Of a stretch of DNA of 23,531 nt, positions 1 through 7,821 are shown one piece after another. The translations under genes and the position numbers were made by a program. Source of the DNA: a virus; IMG/VR virus record IMGVR_UViG_3300020470_000857, positions 1-23,531 of that record; one strand, 5' to 3'. Numbering within the stretch: position 1 is the first letter of the stretch; each line of letters begins with the position of its first letter. Under the pieces are notes generated by a model that searched no databases, had not been told where the DNA came from, and worked only from the letters and a program-made list of their open reading frames with translations.

Positions 1-147
1 CCACAAGGCCCAGCGAGCCCGCAGAACAGAACCAGCCCCGGTATTGGCTCTCCTGTGACCAGCGTTCAACAGAGGGGTCCACCGGATTCACTAGCACAGA
101 AGAATCAAGCGGGTATTTCCAATGCGAAGCGCATTAAAGGGGCATAA
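1..147 (+). CDS. C-terminal end of a virion protein, probably portal (partial)
   Basis: The reading frame is open from base 1 to a TAA at 145-147, giving 48 residues rich in Pro, Gln, Ser and Gly and ending in a basic NAKRIKGA. The start lies outside the window. No domain can be recognised in so short a piece. The portal guess rests on gene order: tailed-phage head modules usually run terminase, portal, protease, capsid, and portal proteins often end in a disordered Pro/Gln-rich tail. It could equally be another head protein. The next gene follows after 32 bases. Confidence 0.6.
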   Translation, partial: PQGPASPQNRTSPGIGSPVTSVQQRGPPDSLAQKNQAGISNAKRIKGA

Positions 148-179
148 TTGAAATAAGGGATATAGACTCGGAAGGCGCA

Positions 180-545
180 GTGGCTATTATGAATATAGAG
201 AAAATGGACCCAATGGTGAGGAAGATGGGGGTGCATACCGAAGCATTCCAGAAGGCTTTGGAAGAAGGAGACGCATTGAACGCTCGACTTCACTTAGTGG
301 AAATAAAGAAATTCGCAGAGTATCTTGATGACGATTTGACGGAAGCCATCAAGAAATCAGAGAATCTAGAGGATTTGAGTGGTGTCTCTCACTTCGCTGG
401 TGGCGTTCCACTAGCCAAGTTCAATGAGACTGGACAGAATTTCGATGTATCGCAGAGAGACTCGGTTCTACCGGGCTTCATCCCTGCGGCTCGCTCTCAC
501 GGTCAAATAAAGAAATCCACTGGAACATTCGGACGTAGAGTGTGA
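180..545 (+). CDS. Small head-module protein of unknown function
   Basis: This is a 121-residue soluble protein that I do not recognise. The first 65 residues look helical and acidic (for example KALEEGDALNARLHLVEIKK and a DDDLTEAIKKSE stretch). The C-terminal half is less ordered and ends in a basic segment. There is no signal peptide or membrane segment. The GTG start at 180 is preceded by GGAAGG at 170-175. An in-frame ATG at 189 with AGTGG upstream is an alternative that would remove three residues. It lies between the probable portal end and other small genes in one transcription direction, so a minor head or assembly role is likely but unproven. Confidence 0.7.
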   Translation: MAIMNIEKMDPMVRKMGVHTEAFQKALEEGDALNARLHLVEIKKFAEYLDDDLTEAIKKSENLEDLSGVSHFAGGVPLAKFNETGQNFDVSQRDSVLPGFIPAARSHGQIKKSTGTFGRRV

Positions 546-555
546 GGGTGATTCT

Positions 556-870
556 TTGAGCGAAGAGCCAAGCACCGTAGACACTTTGATGAGCACTCTC
601 ATCACAAAGATGGAGTCTATGGATAATGAGTTGCAGGAACTCAGAAAAATGGTTAGGTCGCCTCAATCTCTTTTGAGAAAGGCAGGCTTCGTTCCTATGA
701 GCACTCCTCTATCCGAGGATGTGATGCCAGATGGCTTCAGAGGCGATGAGATTCTCAAGGAGAATAAGGATATGCCGGATAACTACACCAACGAGGAGAT
801 TCACACCATGACGTGGGAAGAGATTCACGATATGGCCGCACAGCACAAAGAAGTAAAGGAGATGTATTAG
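556..870 (+). CDS. Small scaffold-like head-module protein with WEEIH C-terminal motif
   Basis: A 104-residue protein starting at TTG 556, chosen because GAGGGTGAT lies just upstream at 544-552. The N-terminal third is a predicted coiled coil (TLITKMESMDNELQELRKMV). A loose linker follows, then a C-terminal helix with MTWEEIHDMA at residues 85-94. The same motif, MSWEEVHQLA, ends the protease-scaffold protein about 8 kb downstream, in the same order of coiled coil, linker and motif. Scaffold C-termini commonly bind capsid protein, so I infer a capsid-binding or assembly role. It has no protease residues. It could be a duplicated scaffold tail or a minor internal head protein. It ends in TAG, directly followed by the next ATG. 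Confidence 0.72.
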   Translation: MSEEPSTVDTLMSTLITKMESMDNELQELRKMVRSPQSLLRKAGFVPMSTPLSEDVMPDGFRGDEILKENKDMPDNYTNEEIHTMTWEEIHDMAAQHKEVKEMY

Positions 871-1221
871 ATGAAGCCAAGATACCAAGAGACCTCAGAC
901 GAAGTCAAGAAGATGCTACAGAAGGCAGAGAGCCTAGTGAAGAGAGCAGATGAGATAGAGAAGGGAATACATCACATGGCTACTTCTTTCAGCACAGAAC
1001 CAGCAGGTGAGGAATTCCACATAGTCCAAGGTGAGTCTTCACGCAATGCTTTCTATACCACCAATCAATCTCTACTCGATTCAAGCGATGTGGCTAACAA
1101 GGGAGCCAAGAGTTCATCCGTCAATATGGATGCTCTCTCCAAGAGGCTCAACACTCATGATGCTAACGTGAAGGAAGACAGCACTGGTGGCAAAGAACAT
1201 TCTGGACAGTCTCTTGAGTGA
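871..1221 (+). CDS. Small coiled-coil head-module protein of unknown function
   Basis: A 116-residue hydrophilic protein that begins on the base after the previous stop, with AAGGAGATG as its ribosome site inside the end of the upstream gene. Residues 1-35 form a Lys/Glu-rich amphipathic helix likely to be a coiled coil (EVKKMLQKAESLVKRADEIE). The remainder is Ser, Asn, Gly and Thr rich, looks disordered, and lacks cysteines and membrane segments. I do not recognise the family. The tight coupling to the upstream scaffold-like gene suggests co-translation and a related assembly role, which is inference. Confidence 0.68.
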   Translation: MKPRYQETSDEVKKMLQKAESLVKRADEIEKGIHHMATSFSTEPAGEEFHIVQGESSRNAFYTTNQSLLDSSDVANKGAKSSSVNMDALSKRLNTHDANVKEDSTGGKEHSGQSLE

Positions 1222-1230
1222 GGCTTCAAA

Positions 1231-1401
1231 ATGTCTAAGAAACTAGTTCTAGTGAAGGGAGTGGCCCCTATGGGCAGATGTCGTGAATGCGGTGGTGACT
1301 CTCATACTGGGTGTATGAAGCATGAGGATATGTCTTTTAGGGAATGCCAAGGTTCTCGTGGCTATGGCGGTGCTCCTACACCAGTGATTCAGAGTAGGTG
1401 A
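1231..1401 (+). CDS. Tiny Cys-rich (putative zinc-binding) protein
   Basis: A 56-residue ORF in the gap before the giant gene. ATG 1231 is preceded by GAGTGAGG, and the TGA at 1399-1401 lies just before the ribosome site of the next gene. It contains C17-x2-C20-x4-H25-x2-C28 and a further C39, with Gly-rich flanks. This resembles a zinc knuckle, but the last spacing is two residues rather than the usual four, so the fold is uncertain. The N-terminus is basic, and the C-terminus is a Gly/Pro-rich tail. Its placement between two expressed genes, with good ribosome-site spacing on both sides, supports it being real. The function is unknown. Confidence 0.62.
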   Translation: MSKKLVLVKGVAPMGRCRECGGDSHTGCMKHEDMSFRECQGSRGYGGAPTPVIQSR

Positions 1402-1417
1402 GAGAGGAGATGTTGGT

Positions 1418-4400
1418 ATGCGAGAAGACGCTTTACAGGTCTATCTGAGACAAAGAGACAATCTCTACTCTGCCATTCTCAAGTCTTCTGATTACGATGA
1501 TGAAGCACAGGAATACGCAGAATCCGCTGTCAATCTCATAAGGCATGAAATCGCTTTTCCACGAACTCGATTCGATGCCATATGCCTCGGTGCTATCCTC
1601 AAGGCGGAGAAAAGCGCAAGAAGAAAGAAAAGGGAGAGTAAAATTCTCGATAAGGACAAAAGGGGAAAGGGGAAGTTACTGACTCGTTTTGCCTTGGGTC
1701 ACCCTAATCGTCATATGTTCCAGAGAAACGCTTCCGTAATGGATGCGTTGAGGGCTCTCAAACTAGATTCATTACAGCATATCGATGACCAGAGGGTGTG
1801 GGATGCTCTCGATGAGATAGCAGGTGAGCAGGGCTACCTAGACTTCGATAAAGTTCCAGAAAAGACCGAGGAGGAGAAGGAAGAGAAGAACAGGATGCTA
1901 CAAAGCGTCCTTGAGGAGCATATGGCTGGAGAGGTCAGACCTGCTGGCAGTCATTACCTACCTGTGAACAAACAAGAGCACATTCATTCTGAATGGCCCA
2001 CAGTTGACCCAGATGCAGGCATCAACGACAACTTCCACTATTGGCATGAGAGCACTCATCCTCTGAGGAGGAAGAACTCAAAGACTTCTAGGAGCCATAT
2101 GGCTGAGTTATTGAGGAACTACGTCTGGAAGACTGAGGATAGTGACCCCTTCGGCGGCGAGTGGAACTCAGATATCGAGAGTATGGCCGAGAAGCACGCG
2201 AAGGCCATAGAGAAGCATGAGAATGACAATTCGTCGCATCAGATAATCAGAGGCATGAACAAGACTCTCGCTAAGACCAAAGACGCCTTTGCGAACGACC
2301 ACTTCACCCAATGGAGAGTAGCGAATGGTCATCCGATTCAGCATCACTCTGACGCTCCCACTGAGGAAGAGAGGAAAGCCGAGATAGCGTTGCTGGATGA
2401 ACAGATTAGGAACGATTACCGAAGAGACATAGAGAGAGACCCCCAAGGTAATTACAACAATGAGGACGGTTTGAGTTACGACGCTTGGTTGAGGAGAGAA
2501 TACGAGAAGAGCAGAGAGGCCAAGTCTCCTTTCCTCGGCTCTGTCTTGGGTGGCACTATGGGTGCTCATAGCATGGACTTGCTGTATGAGAGGTCTTTCA
2601 GAAACTGGTTGGAGGAAAATCCAGAGAAGAAGAACCTACCAGTGCGAATACAGAGAAAGGAACACATGGAACAGGCTCAAGCGAACTGGGATAGCCCGGA
2701 CGCCCATCAGAGTGATGCTCTCTCTATCGATGATGCTACTATGGAAGAGCAGGAACTCATCGATGAGGCAGTTATGAATATCGACCCGAGGATAAGTTTC
2801 GGTGACTTGTCGGCAGAGCAACAGCATACCGTAATGAGCAAAGTCTACAGGAAGACTAGGGGCGATACGGAGGCCAAGAAGCACGCTCATCAATTAGGAT
2901 GGATGGGATATATGCTCGGTCTTGAGTGGTTGGAACCCAGAGACAGGACTAAGGTCATCGACCACATAATGGAACATGGCACTGATACTCATGGGAAGCA
3001 GGAAATCGCATTGGGAGATGGGACCAAGATACCGATGGGACTACTGAAGAGAAACTTCTTGATGAGATTCACACCAGAATTCAATCACACTCAACGTAGA
3101 GGTTCCTCCACCGCTCCTAATCGCGGGAAACACGTGGAGAGCGATGAGGACACCAGCGGAGAGAGGCTCTACGAGAGGGGTTCCGTTTGGAATGCCGTAC
3201 AGAGCGTTCTTGGTGAGGGTGGCGCTGATTTGCAGAACTTCCTATCCCAGATGTCCGGTCATGCACCGGGTAGCAATGTTACGATGCCCGTAGTCGGTCT
3301 GAAAGACCCGAAGCGCTTCAAGGCTAAGATAAGGGAGTTCACGGAAGGAACTCATGATGATTTGCTGAATGACGATGGCACTGCTGGTGAGCCTCATGAC
3401 AGACCAGTCCACGCGGCTCTCCAAGAGCAATATGAAGGGGTACTCAACAACAACAAGACCCCAGAGGAGGAGTTGAATTGGAAGGACTTCTTGAGGTTGG
3501 TAGGTTGGAGACAGGATAAGAACGGCGAGTTCCATCAAGTAGAAGCGCATGAGTTCTTCGATGATTGGTCAGAAGACCATCCTAGCAACATCAGCAAAGA
3601 GCAGATGGAGAGGATAGGGGAAGCGAGAGAATCCTTCTTAGGTTTCTCTAGAATGGAGAAGGAAATCAGAAACCTGTTCGGTTTCATAAAGAGCGGTAAT
3701 GGGATTGACGAAGACCCAGATGGGCATTATGTGGAAGACGAGATGGGAATGAAGAGAGGACTCTCTGACTTCTTCGGGAGACTATACGAGCATGGTGGAC
3801 ACCCAATGGACGCTTCTCATCTATTGGAAGCGCTGGCTACCACCTTCGCGCCTAGAGAGAACAACTACACCCAAAGATACAACCCAAAGACCAGACAATA
3901 CGACAAAGTGCCTGTGACTGATGTGAAGGGCGCTTTCGACGGCTTCATGGGAAAAATACACGCAACTGGTCAATTAGTTCCGAAAGGCTCGATGATGGGG
4001 CTCCTAGCACATTTCATACCAGAGGTCTTGTCTCCTTATGTGACCAGCCCCAGCGTACAGGCTGGTGCTCTCGTCAATATGCTATCTCCCATCGACAGTA
4101 GCGCTCCAGACAATCCGAAGAATCCCGGTAAATTCAAGGCTAGGAACAACAAGAACAACACGAAGGAGCATGAATCTGCGATTCTTCATGGATTGAGTAA
4201 TGCGAAAGAGGCCATGAGTATAGAGGAGCATAATGATGCGAGGGAGCATAGTCGTAATGCACAGGGTTTCTTGTTGCATCCATCGGTAGCAGAGAGAAAC
4301 AGCAAGTTCACTGACAATTTCTCCACTGCGCTCGGAATGAAGGGTGACCCCTCTTTCAGCGATAAGAAACTGAGAGAGCAAACGCATGATTACGTTCGCA

Positions 4401-7400
4401 ATGGGACTTCCATGGGGGTCAAGCACAGACCCGGAATGAAATGGAGTCAAGACAGTGATGGTATCTGGAGGGAAGACCCCAATGGAGAAGTCAAATTAGG
4501 TTCACCTTACTCGCATTTGAGCACTGACGAGATGATGAAGTTAGACATAGACCATAGGATGGCCCATCCAGACTCCGATTCAGATTTCTTGAACATCATA
4601 GACGATACTGGTCTAACCAGCGTCATTGACGAATTGACAGAGACCCCGCGAGAGAAGAGATTCAAGAGAGGTAGCGGTAGTCAACTAGACGACCTCAGCA
4701 GTGGTCTTCCAGAGACACTACCAGAAGAGGAGTATCAGATGCCTTTGACTGATTTGGACGCCCCTATGCAAACAGGAATGAGTGCTAGTGGAGAGGGCAT
4801 CGGGGGTGCTAGGTCATTGAGGAATCTCATCTCCACCCCCTCCAACCCCACTGACAGTGGCTTCGGCTCATTCAGCGTGACAGCGCCATCCAATCGCTGG
4901 GGCATCAGAAATCTAGGTGAATTGAGGAGAGTGATAGAGATGGAACAGATGGAGAGCAATCTACCGGAAGGTGATTTGGATGAGTTGATGTCTCTAGAGA
5001 CGGATATGATACAATCCTTCATCTCGGACCAATACAAATCCGGTCAAGCGCATGAGAGTCTTGAAGCCGAACAGTATAGGATGACGAAAAAGAGCATGGA
5101 TGATGCTGTCATGAGGATGGCTTCCGTATTGAAAGAGCATTTCTTGGAGCAAGACCCCGATGCATTCGACCCATCCGACCCGATAAAGTTCATCTCAAAT
5201 CATGCTCAGTTGATGCATGACGCAGAATTGATGACCATGCACTTGTCTCATGAGGAGATAGCGATGATGATGCCTGATGGTAAGGGACTTCATGTCATAG
5301 CACCAGATGTAGGAGTTCAAGAGGTAATGGGCTCAGTCGAGGGTCATCACGGTGAATCAGTCCATCATCCCATAGCCCAACTGCTAGGGATGGGAAGCGA
5401 TTCCTTCATAGGCACTGAGGTGTCCAACCAACACACACCGAAGGAGATATGCAAACTTCTAGGTCTAAACTGGGATGACCCCACAGACAAGGAAGTGGTA
5501 CAGAGGCTTCATGGGAGCCTACCCGAATACAAAGAGGGAGAAGAGCCAGCCATCAGAAGAGTCGCAACCATAGGGGACTTGCTCCAAGTAGATTCCGAAA
5601 TCAGCAAAGTGCATCCCAAGGGCGAGGCTTGGCACGGTCTAGAGAGGAGAGGCGTCAGAACCGAGAGTCAACAGAAGCAGTTGGAAAGACTTGAGTCTAG
5701 GATACAGAAGGTAGCGGAAAGCGGCGATTTGGAGGAACTTGCTAGATTGCAGGTGCAGTTCCATAGGATGCAGACTCAAGGTAATACGTATAGTAGGGGA
5801 CATGACTGGAGTTCTCACGAGACCGCTGAGGAGAGTCTCGATGGAGCCTATGATGATTACGCTGAGAGATTCAGAGCAGAGCATCCTGAGCCTTCTGTTA
5901 GATATGGTGGACGAGTGTTACCAGTCAGTCAAGACTCTAAAGGAAAACCTGCATTTGTAAATGACTTCGTTAGGAATCATCCTGTATTTACCTCTATATC
6001 CGGTCTCATGTCTATGTTCCAATCGCCAAAAAGACATGGCACTGAAGACTTGGCTAACTTCGGACTCTCTCATCATTTCGCTGACGAAGGAAATACGAAG
6101 TTAAAATACGTTAAGAGAGTGGGCTCTTTACCATATGTAGAACAAGCGAGAAGGCGTTTGAGGAACCTAATATCCTATGACCCTCAGATTATAGCGCCTA
6201 ATATGGCCGTGAACAGCAGGCAAGTTCCCTTGGTCTCCACAACCACAGTGCCATTGCATCCCGGTAGACATGGTAGGGTGATGGGTGGGGCATCCATGTT
6301 ATCGCATTACACTAATCCGAAGTTGAGGATGGAAGGTCACCTGTTGTTACCGACTGTGAGCGCCAATGTGGGTGCTACTGGTATGCAACTTGGTACTGAG
6401 ACGACTGAACAGCATCTAGTGTTCCCCAGTCACGATTCGTATGCCACTGTTCATGGTGACGATGTGACTTCTGAATTGCAGACTTCAATGGGAGACTCCA
6501 ATCTGGTTCTACCTTGGAGTAATAGCCAGAGCCCCACTCAGAGGGTGACAGAGACAGAGCCAATGTCAATGGTAGAACAACATGGCCCACAAATAGTGCA
6601 AACCAGCAGACCGACTACGATTTCGGGTCTATTGTTGAAGGAACTACCGAAGGAGATGCCCCTAATAGAGCCGATGCACAAGATTTTCGACATAGAAGAC
6701 CTCAATCAACTAAGGGGTTTCACTGGTGAATGGGTGGTATCGGTATTCTATGAGGGAGAGAGAATCAAGGTCAAGAGGAGGAAGAACAGTCTGACCATTA
6801 CTGATACGAATCACGAGAAGTTCGCTCTCTCGGATGAGATGAACAAGTCCCTCAGAAAGTTATGCAAGCACAACTTCACTGTCGATGCGGTTCTGAACTC
6901 CGGTACGTTGTATGTTTGCGATGTGATGTATTACGATGGTAACGATGTCACTGATATGAGCACTAGAGAACGGGTCAAGATACTCAGAGGGCAGTTCGAT
7001 AGTCATGAGAATGTCATCATTCCTAGCCCCTCTACACTCAAAATAACCGATGAAGACGGGTTAAAGAGTGCTGTAAAGGGGCTTCTAGAGGAGAATAAGG
7101 ACGCCAAATTGCTTCTCAGAGACGCAAAATCGACGTATATGAAGGGTGAGGAGAAGCATCCAAAGTGGATTTTGATGACTAAATCTGACGATGACTTCCA
7201 TATTCCGTTCGGAATGGAGTTAGATGAGGGTCATTTCATCCTTCATTTCTCAGATGACTTGGTGAAATACGACATAATCGATGATAGTCCCCAGAATCCA
7301 ATAGCGGCAATCGCTGGTTTCTCTGGTTCTGACTACCCGATTAGACTAGCGAAGAGCCTTGAGAGGTATTGGAAACCCGCTTTCAGTGAGATGCTGAAGG

Positions 7401-7774
7401 AATCCACACCATTGCAAGAGCCAATGACACCACGGGACACAGAGGAGGAGAGTGCAGGTATCATCAAACCCGACGACGAAGATAGAATCAAGAAGCCGAA
7501 GAAATACCTAGAGGCTCTTCTCAGATTGGAGAAGAGGCTTGATGATTTTGAGAAGGGGCATTATCCGATGTCTGGTAGCAAGGGTATGTATTTCGATGTC
7601 GAATCACCTAGAGGGCCAACTGAACTAGTTCATCCATCAACTCTACCCGATTACGATATGTTGGAACCGGAAGGGCAGGAGTTGGAACAAGAGGAAGATT
7701 ACCCCGGAAGACGCAAGAAAGCGGCAGAAACGGCACATAAGGACGAAGAATTGGAGACTTTTGGGAACCCATGA
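1418..7774 (+). CDS. Giant 2118-residue head-module protein with degenerate DNA-ligase-like domain
   Basis: One uninterrupted 6.4-kb frame starting at ATG 1418 behind GAGGAGATG. The protein is hydrophilic and rich in His, Met, Glu, Asp and Arg, without signal peptide or clear membrane segments. Residues 1 to about 1700 match nothing I know. A likely coiled coil lies at about 1416-1451, and residues about 1590-1700 are more beta-like. Residues about 1745-1925 resemble an ATP-dependent DNA ligase nucleotidyltransferase domain with its catalytic residues replaced (see the separate entry). An acidic and Lys/Glu-rich tail follows. It sits between the portal-proximal genes and the prohead protease, so an internal virion protein, possibly ejected with DNA, or a giant assembly factor is plausible. 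It does not look like a tape measure, which is found elsewhere. The function is unknown. Confidence 0.9.
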   Translation: MREDALQVYLRQRDNLYSAILKSSDYDDEAQEYAESAVNLIRHEIAFPRTRFDAICLGAILKAEKSARRKKRESKILDKDKRGKGKLLTRFALGHPNRHMFQRNASVMDALRALKLDSLQHIDDQRVWDALDEIAGEQGYLDFDKVPEKTEEEKEEKNRMLQSVLEEHMAGEVRPAGSHYLPVNKQEHIHSEWPTVDPDAGINDNFHYWHESTHPLRRKNSKTSRSHMAELLRNYVWKTEDSDPFGGEWNSDIESMAEKHAKAIEKHENDNSSHQIIRGMNKTLAKTKDAFANDHFTQWRVANGHPIQHHSDAPTEEERKAEIALLDEQIRNDYRRDIERDPQGNYNNEDGLSYDAWLRREYEKSREAKSPFLGSVLGGTMGAHSMDLLYERSFRNWLEENPEKKNLPVRIQRKEHMEQAQANWDSPDAHQSDALSIDDATMEEQELIDEAVMNIDPRISFGDLSAEQQHTVMSKVYRKTRGDTEAKKHAHQLGWMGYMLGLEWLEPRDRTKVIDHIMEHGTDTHGKQEIALGDGTKIPMGLLKRNFLMRFTPEFNHTQRRGSSTAPNRGKHVESDEDTSGERLYERGSVWNAVQSVLGEGGADLQNFLSQMSGHAPGSNVTMPVVGLKDPKRFKAKIREFTEGTHDDLLNDDGTAGEPHDRPVHAALQEQYEGVLNNNKTPEEELNWKDFLRLVGWRQDKNGEFHQVEAHEFFDDWSEDHPSNISKEQMERIGEARESFLGFSRMEKEIRNLFGFIKSGNGIDEDPDGHYVEDEMGMKRGLSDFFGRLYEHGGHPMDASHLLEALATTFAPRENNYTQRYNPKTRQYDKVPVTDVKGAFDGFMGKIHATGQLVPKGSMMGLLAHFIPEVLSPYVTSPSVQAGALVNMLSPIDSSAPDNPKNPGKFKARNNKNNTKEHESAILHGLSNAKEAMSIEEHNDAREHSRNAQGFLLHPSVAERNSKFTDNFSTALGMKGDPSFSDKKLREQTHDYVRNGTSMGVKHRPGMKWSQDSDGIWREDPNGEVKLGSPYSHLSTDEMMKLDIDHRMAHPDSDSDFLNIIDDTGLTSVIDELTETPREKRFKRGSGSQLDDLSSGLPETLPEEEYQMPLTDLDAPMQTGMSASGEGIGGARSLRNLISTPSNPTDSGFGSFSVTAPSNRWGIRNLGELRRVIEMEQMESNLPEGDLDELMSLETDMIQSFISDQYKSGQAHESLEAEQYRMTKKSMDDAVMRMASVLKEHFLEQDPDAFDPSDPIKFISNHAQLMHDAELMTMHLSHEEIAMMMPDGKGLHVIAPDVGVQEVMGSVEGHHGESVHHPIAQLLGMGSDSFIGTEVSNQHTPKEICKLLGLNWDDPTDKEVVQRLHGSLPEYKEGEEPAIRRVATIGDLLQVDSEISKVHPKGEAWHGLERRGVRTESQQKQLERLESRIQKVAESGDLEELARLQVQFHRMQTQGNTYSRGHDWSSHETAEESLDGAYDDYAERFRAEHPEPSVRYGGRVLPVSQDSKGKPAFVNDFVRNHPVFTSISGLMSMFQSPKRHGTEDLANFGLSHHFADEGNTKLKYVKRVGSLPYVEQARRRLRNLISYDPQIIAPNMAVNSRQVPLVSTTTVPLHPGRHGRVMGGASMLSHYTNPKLRMEGHLLLPTVSANVGATGMQLGTETTEQHLVFPSHDSYATVHGDDVTSELQTSMGDSNLVLPWSNSQSPTQRVTETEPMSMVEQHGPQIVQTSRPTTISGLLLKELPKEMPLIEPMHKIFDIEDLNQLRGFTGEWVVSVFYEGERIKVKRRKNSLTITDTNHEKFALSDEMNKSLRKLCKHNFTVDAVLNSGTLYVCDVMYYDGNDVTDMSTRERVKILRGQFDSHENVIIPSPSTLKITDEDGLKSAVKGLLEENKDAKLLLRDAKSTYMKGEEKHPKWILMTKSDDDFHIPFGMELDEGHFILHFSDDLVKYDIIDDSPQNPIAAIAGFSGSDYPIRLAKSLERYWKPAFSEMLKESTPLQEPMTPRDTEEESAGIIKPDDEDRIKKPKKYLEALLRLEKRLDDFEKGHYPMSGSKGMYFDVESPRGPTELVHPSTLPDYDMLEPEGQELEQEEDYPGRRKKAAETAHKDEELETFGNP
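6650..7192 (+). other. Pseudo-ligase (nucleotidyltransferase-like) domain inside the giant protein
   Basis: Residues about 1745-1925 follow the order of ATP-dependent DNA ligase motifs. A lead-in (MPLIEPMHKIFDIEDLNQL) precedes motif I, where the canonical K-x-D-G-x-R reads F1777-Y-E-G-E-R1782, so the adenylated Lys is Phe. The motif III position, normally D-G-E, reads D1823-A-V1825. Motif IIIa is well kept (LYVCDVMYYDGNDVTD, from L1831). Motif IV, normally E-G-x-x-x-K, reads A1896-K-L-L-L-R1901, followed by S-x-Y as in ligases. Motif V keeps a Trp and Lys (KWILMTK, 1916-1922). The fold is probably retained and ligation chemistry almost certainly lost. An mRNA-capping-type or RNA-ligase relative is the alternative. 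Confidence 0.6.
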
Positions 7775-7780
7775 GCACCC

Positions 7781-7821
7781 GCTTCATCTATATATCATGA
7801 CAAGACACGGTGGGAATTAGT
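7781..7821 (+). promoter_or_regulatory. Possible promoter/leader upstream of the protease-capsid genes (weak)
   Basis: This lies within one of the longest gaps in the window (47 bases). TATATAT at 7789-7795 is centred about 30 bases before GTG 7822, where an archaeal TATA box would give an almost leaderless transcript. I see no clear BRE upstream, and GGTGGG at 7809-7814 argues that an mRNA leader exists. Both readings are weak. The site matters because capsid genes are often boosted separately. Confidence 0.2.

Noticed and set aside
148-179. A promoter in the first gap (GATATAG-like)
   Set aside because: It is only 32 bases long with a poor TATA match, and the genes on both sides run in the same direction without a terminator.
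2168-4450. Several minus-strand frames of 85-133 residues opposite the giant gene
   Set aside because: They have no upstream ribosome sites in context and no domains, and they lie opposite one continuous long gene.
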